Below are positions 49,088-49,112 of a stretch of 49,112 nt of DNA, one piece after another (positions within the stretch are counted from its first letter, which is position 1; the number at the start of each line of letters is the position of its first letter). Under the pieces are notes generated by a model. That model saw nothing but the letters and a program-made list of their open reading frames with translations. It was not told where the DNA came from and searched no databases. The stretch is from Dehalococcoides mccartyi (GTDB lineage: Bacteria; Chloroflexota; Dehalococcoidia; UBA2979), in assembly GCA_945865925.1 (NCBI GenBank), contig CAMBFG010000011.1, positions 1-49,112 of the forward strand, written 5' to 3'. The position numbers were made by a program, and so were the translations under genes.

Positions 49088-49112
49088 TGTCCGTCAAACC
49101 GGAGCAACCCCA
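49088..49112. repeat. Probable right inverted repeat of the IS3-type element
   Basis: The sequence begins TGTCCGTCAAACC and runs to the window end in CCCCA, as do right ends of IS3-group elements. It follows the OrfB stop by 6 bp. The left partner is missing, and the element may continue past the window. Confidence 0.55.

Noticed and set aside
1-49112. CRISPR arrays, tRNA or rRNA genes
   Set aside because: No regularly spaced repeats with variable spacers, and no cloverleaf or rRNA-like segment was recognised by eye; a covariance-model scan would be needed to exclude a tRNA.

Overview
The window is a GC-rich bacterial chromosome segment with many GTG starts, few overlapping gene pairs with ATGA or GTGA junctions, and lipoproteins carrying Tat or Sec signals. 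Gene content (iron importer with a FEA1-like lipoprotein, many family III CoA-transferases, Tat-lipoprotein solute-binding proteins, large AAA-LuxR regulators, delta-60 repeat lipoprotein) suggests a heterotrophic member of Chloroflexota, perhaps Dehalococcoidia-related. That placement is an inference, because no rRNA or tRNA gene is visible.

Layout. 1-1817 (-) is the N-terminal two thirds of a molybdenum hydroxylase large subunit. 1927-3976 (+) holds a tRNA-dihydrouridine synthase and a SAM methyltransferase, ended by a terminator. 4119-14259 (+) is a tightly packed run: a three-domain envelope protein (flippase-like membrane domain + phosphodiesterase + GT2), an FEA1-like lipoprotein, a complete Fe(III)-type ABC importer (binding protein, double permease, ATPase), a GT-C-like membrane protein and a short UDP-sugar dehydrogenase. 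14309-15879 is a delta-60 repeat lipoprotein with a clear promoter/operator and terminator. 15959-18434 (-) holds a flavin split-barrel protein, an ornithine cyclodeaminase homologue and an enoyl-CoA hydratase.

The most interesting part is 18.58-47.2 kb, a set of duplicated cassettes for uptake and CoA-dependent metabolism of an unknown organic acid. Locus A has a split pair of CoA-transferases, an acyl-CoA carboxylase carboxyltransferase subunit, a 965-aa AAA-LuxR regulator and a divergent Tat-lipoprotein solute-binding protein. Locus B has a truncated regulator, a second carboxyltransferase, the two CoA-transferases fused into one 786-aa protein, a second binding protein, two permeases, a biotin carrier and a biotin carboxylase. 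Locus C has only the promoter region and the first 58 codons of a third binding protein, cut off by an insertion sequence. Five promoters share a dyad ATACGT-N5-ACGTAT placed 31-32 bp upstream of the -10 element. Four of them also have a second 22-bp palindrome about 80 bp further upstream, which in two cases is the start of the regulator gene itself. This looks like a local regulon spread by duplication of a promoter/regulator module.

Between A and B lie a metallophosphoesterase, a thiolase-like protein lacking the usual cysteine with its OB-fold partner, another tandem CoA-transferase pair, a 51-aa ORF overlapping an XRE regulator, a Tat-exported glycosidase-like LysM protein and an MFS transporter. 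The right end (47151-49112) is two abutting insertion sequences. The first is intact with 23-bp inverted repeats and the second is IS3-type and truncated at its left side.
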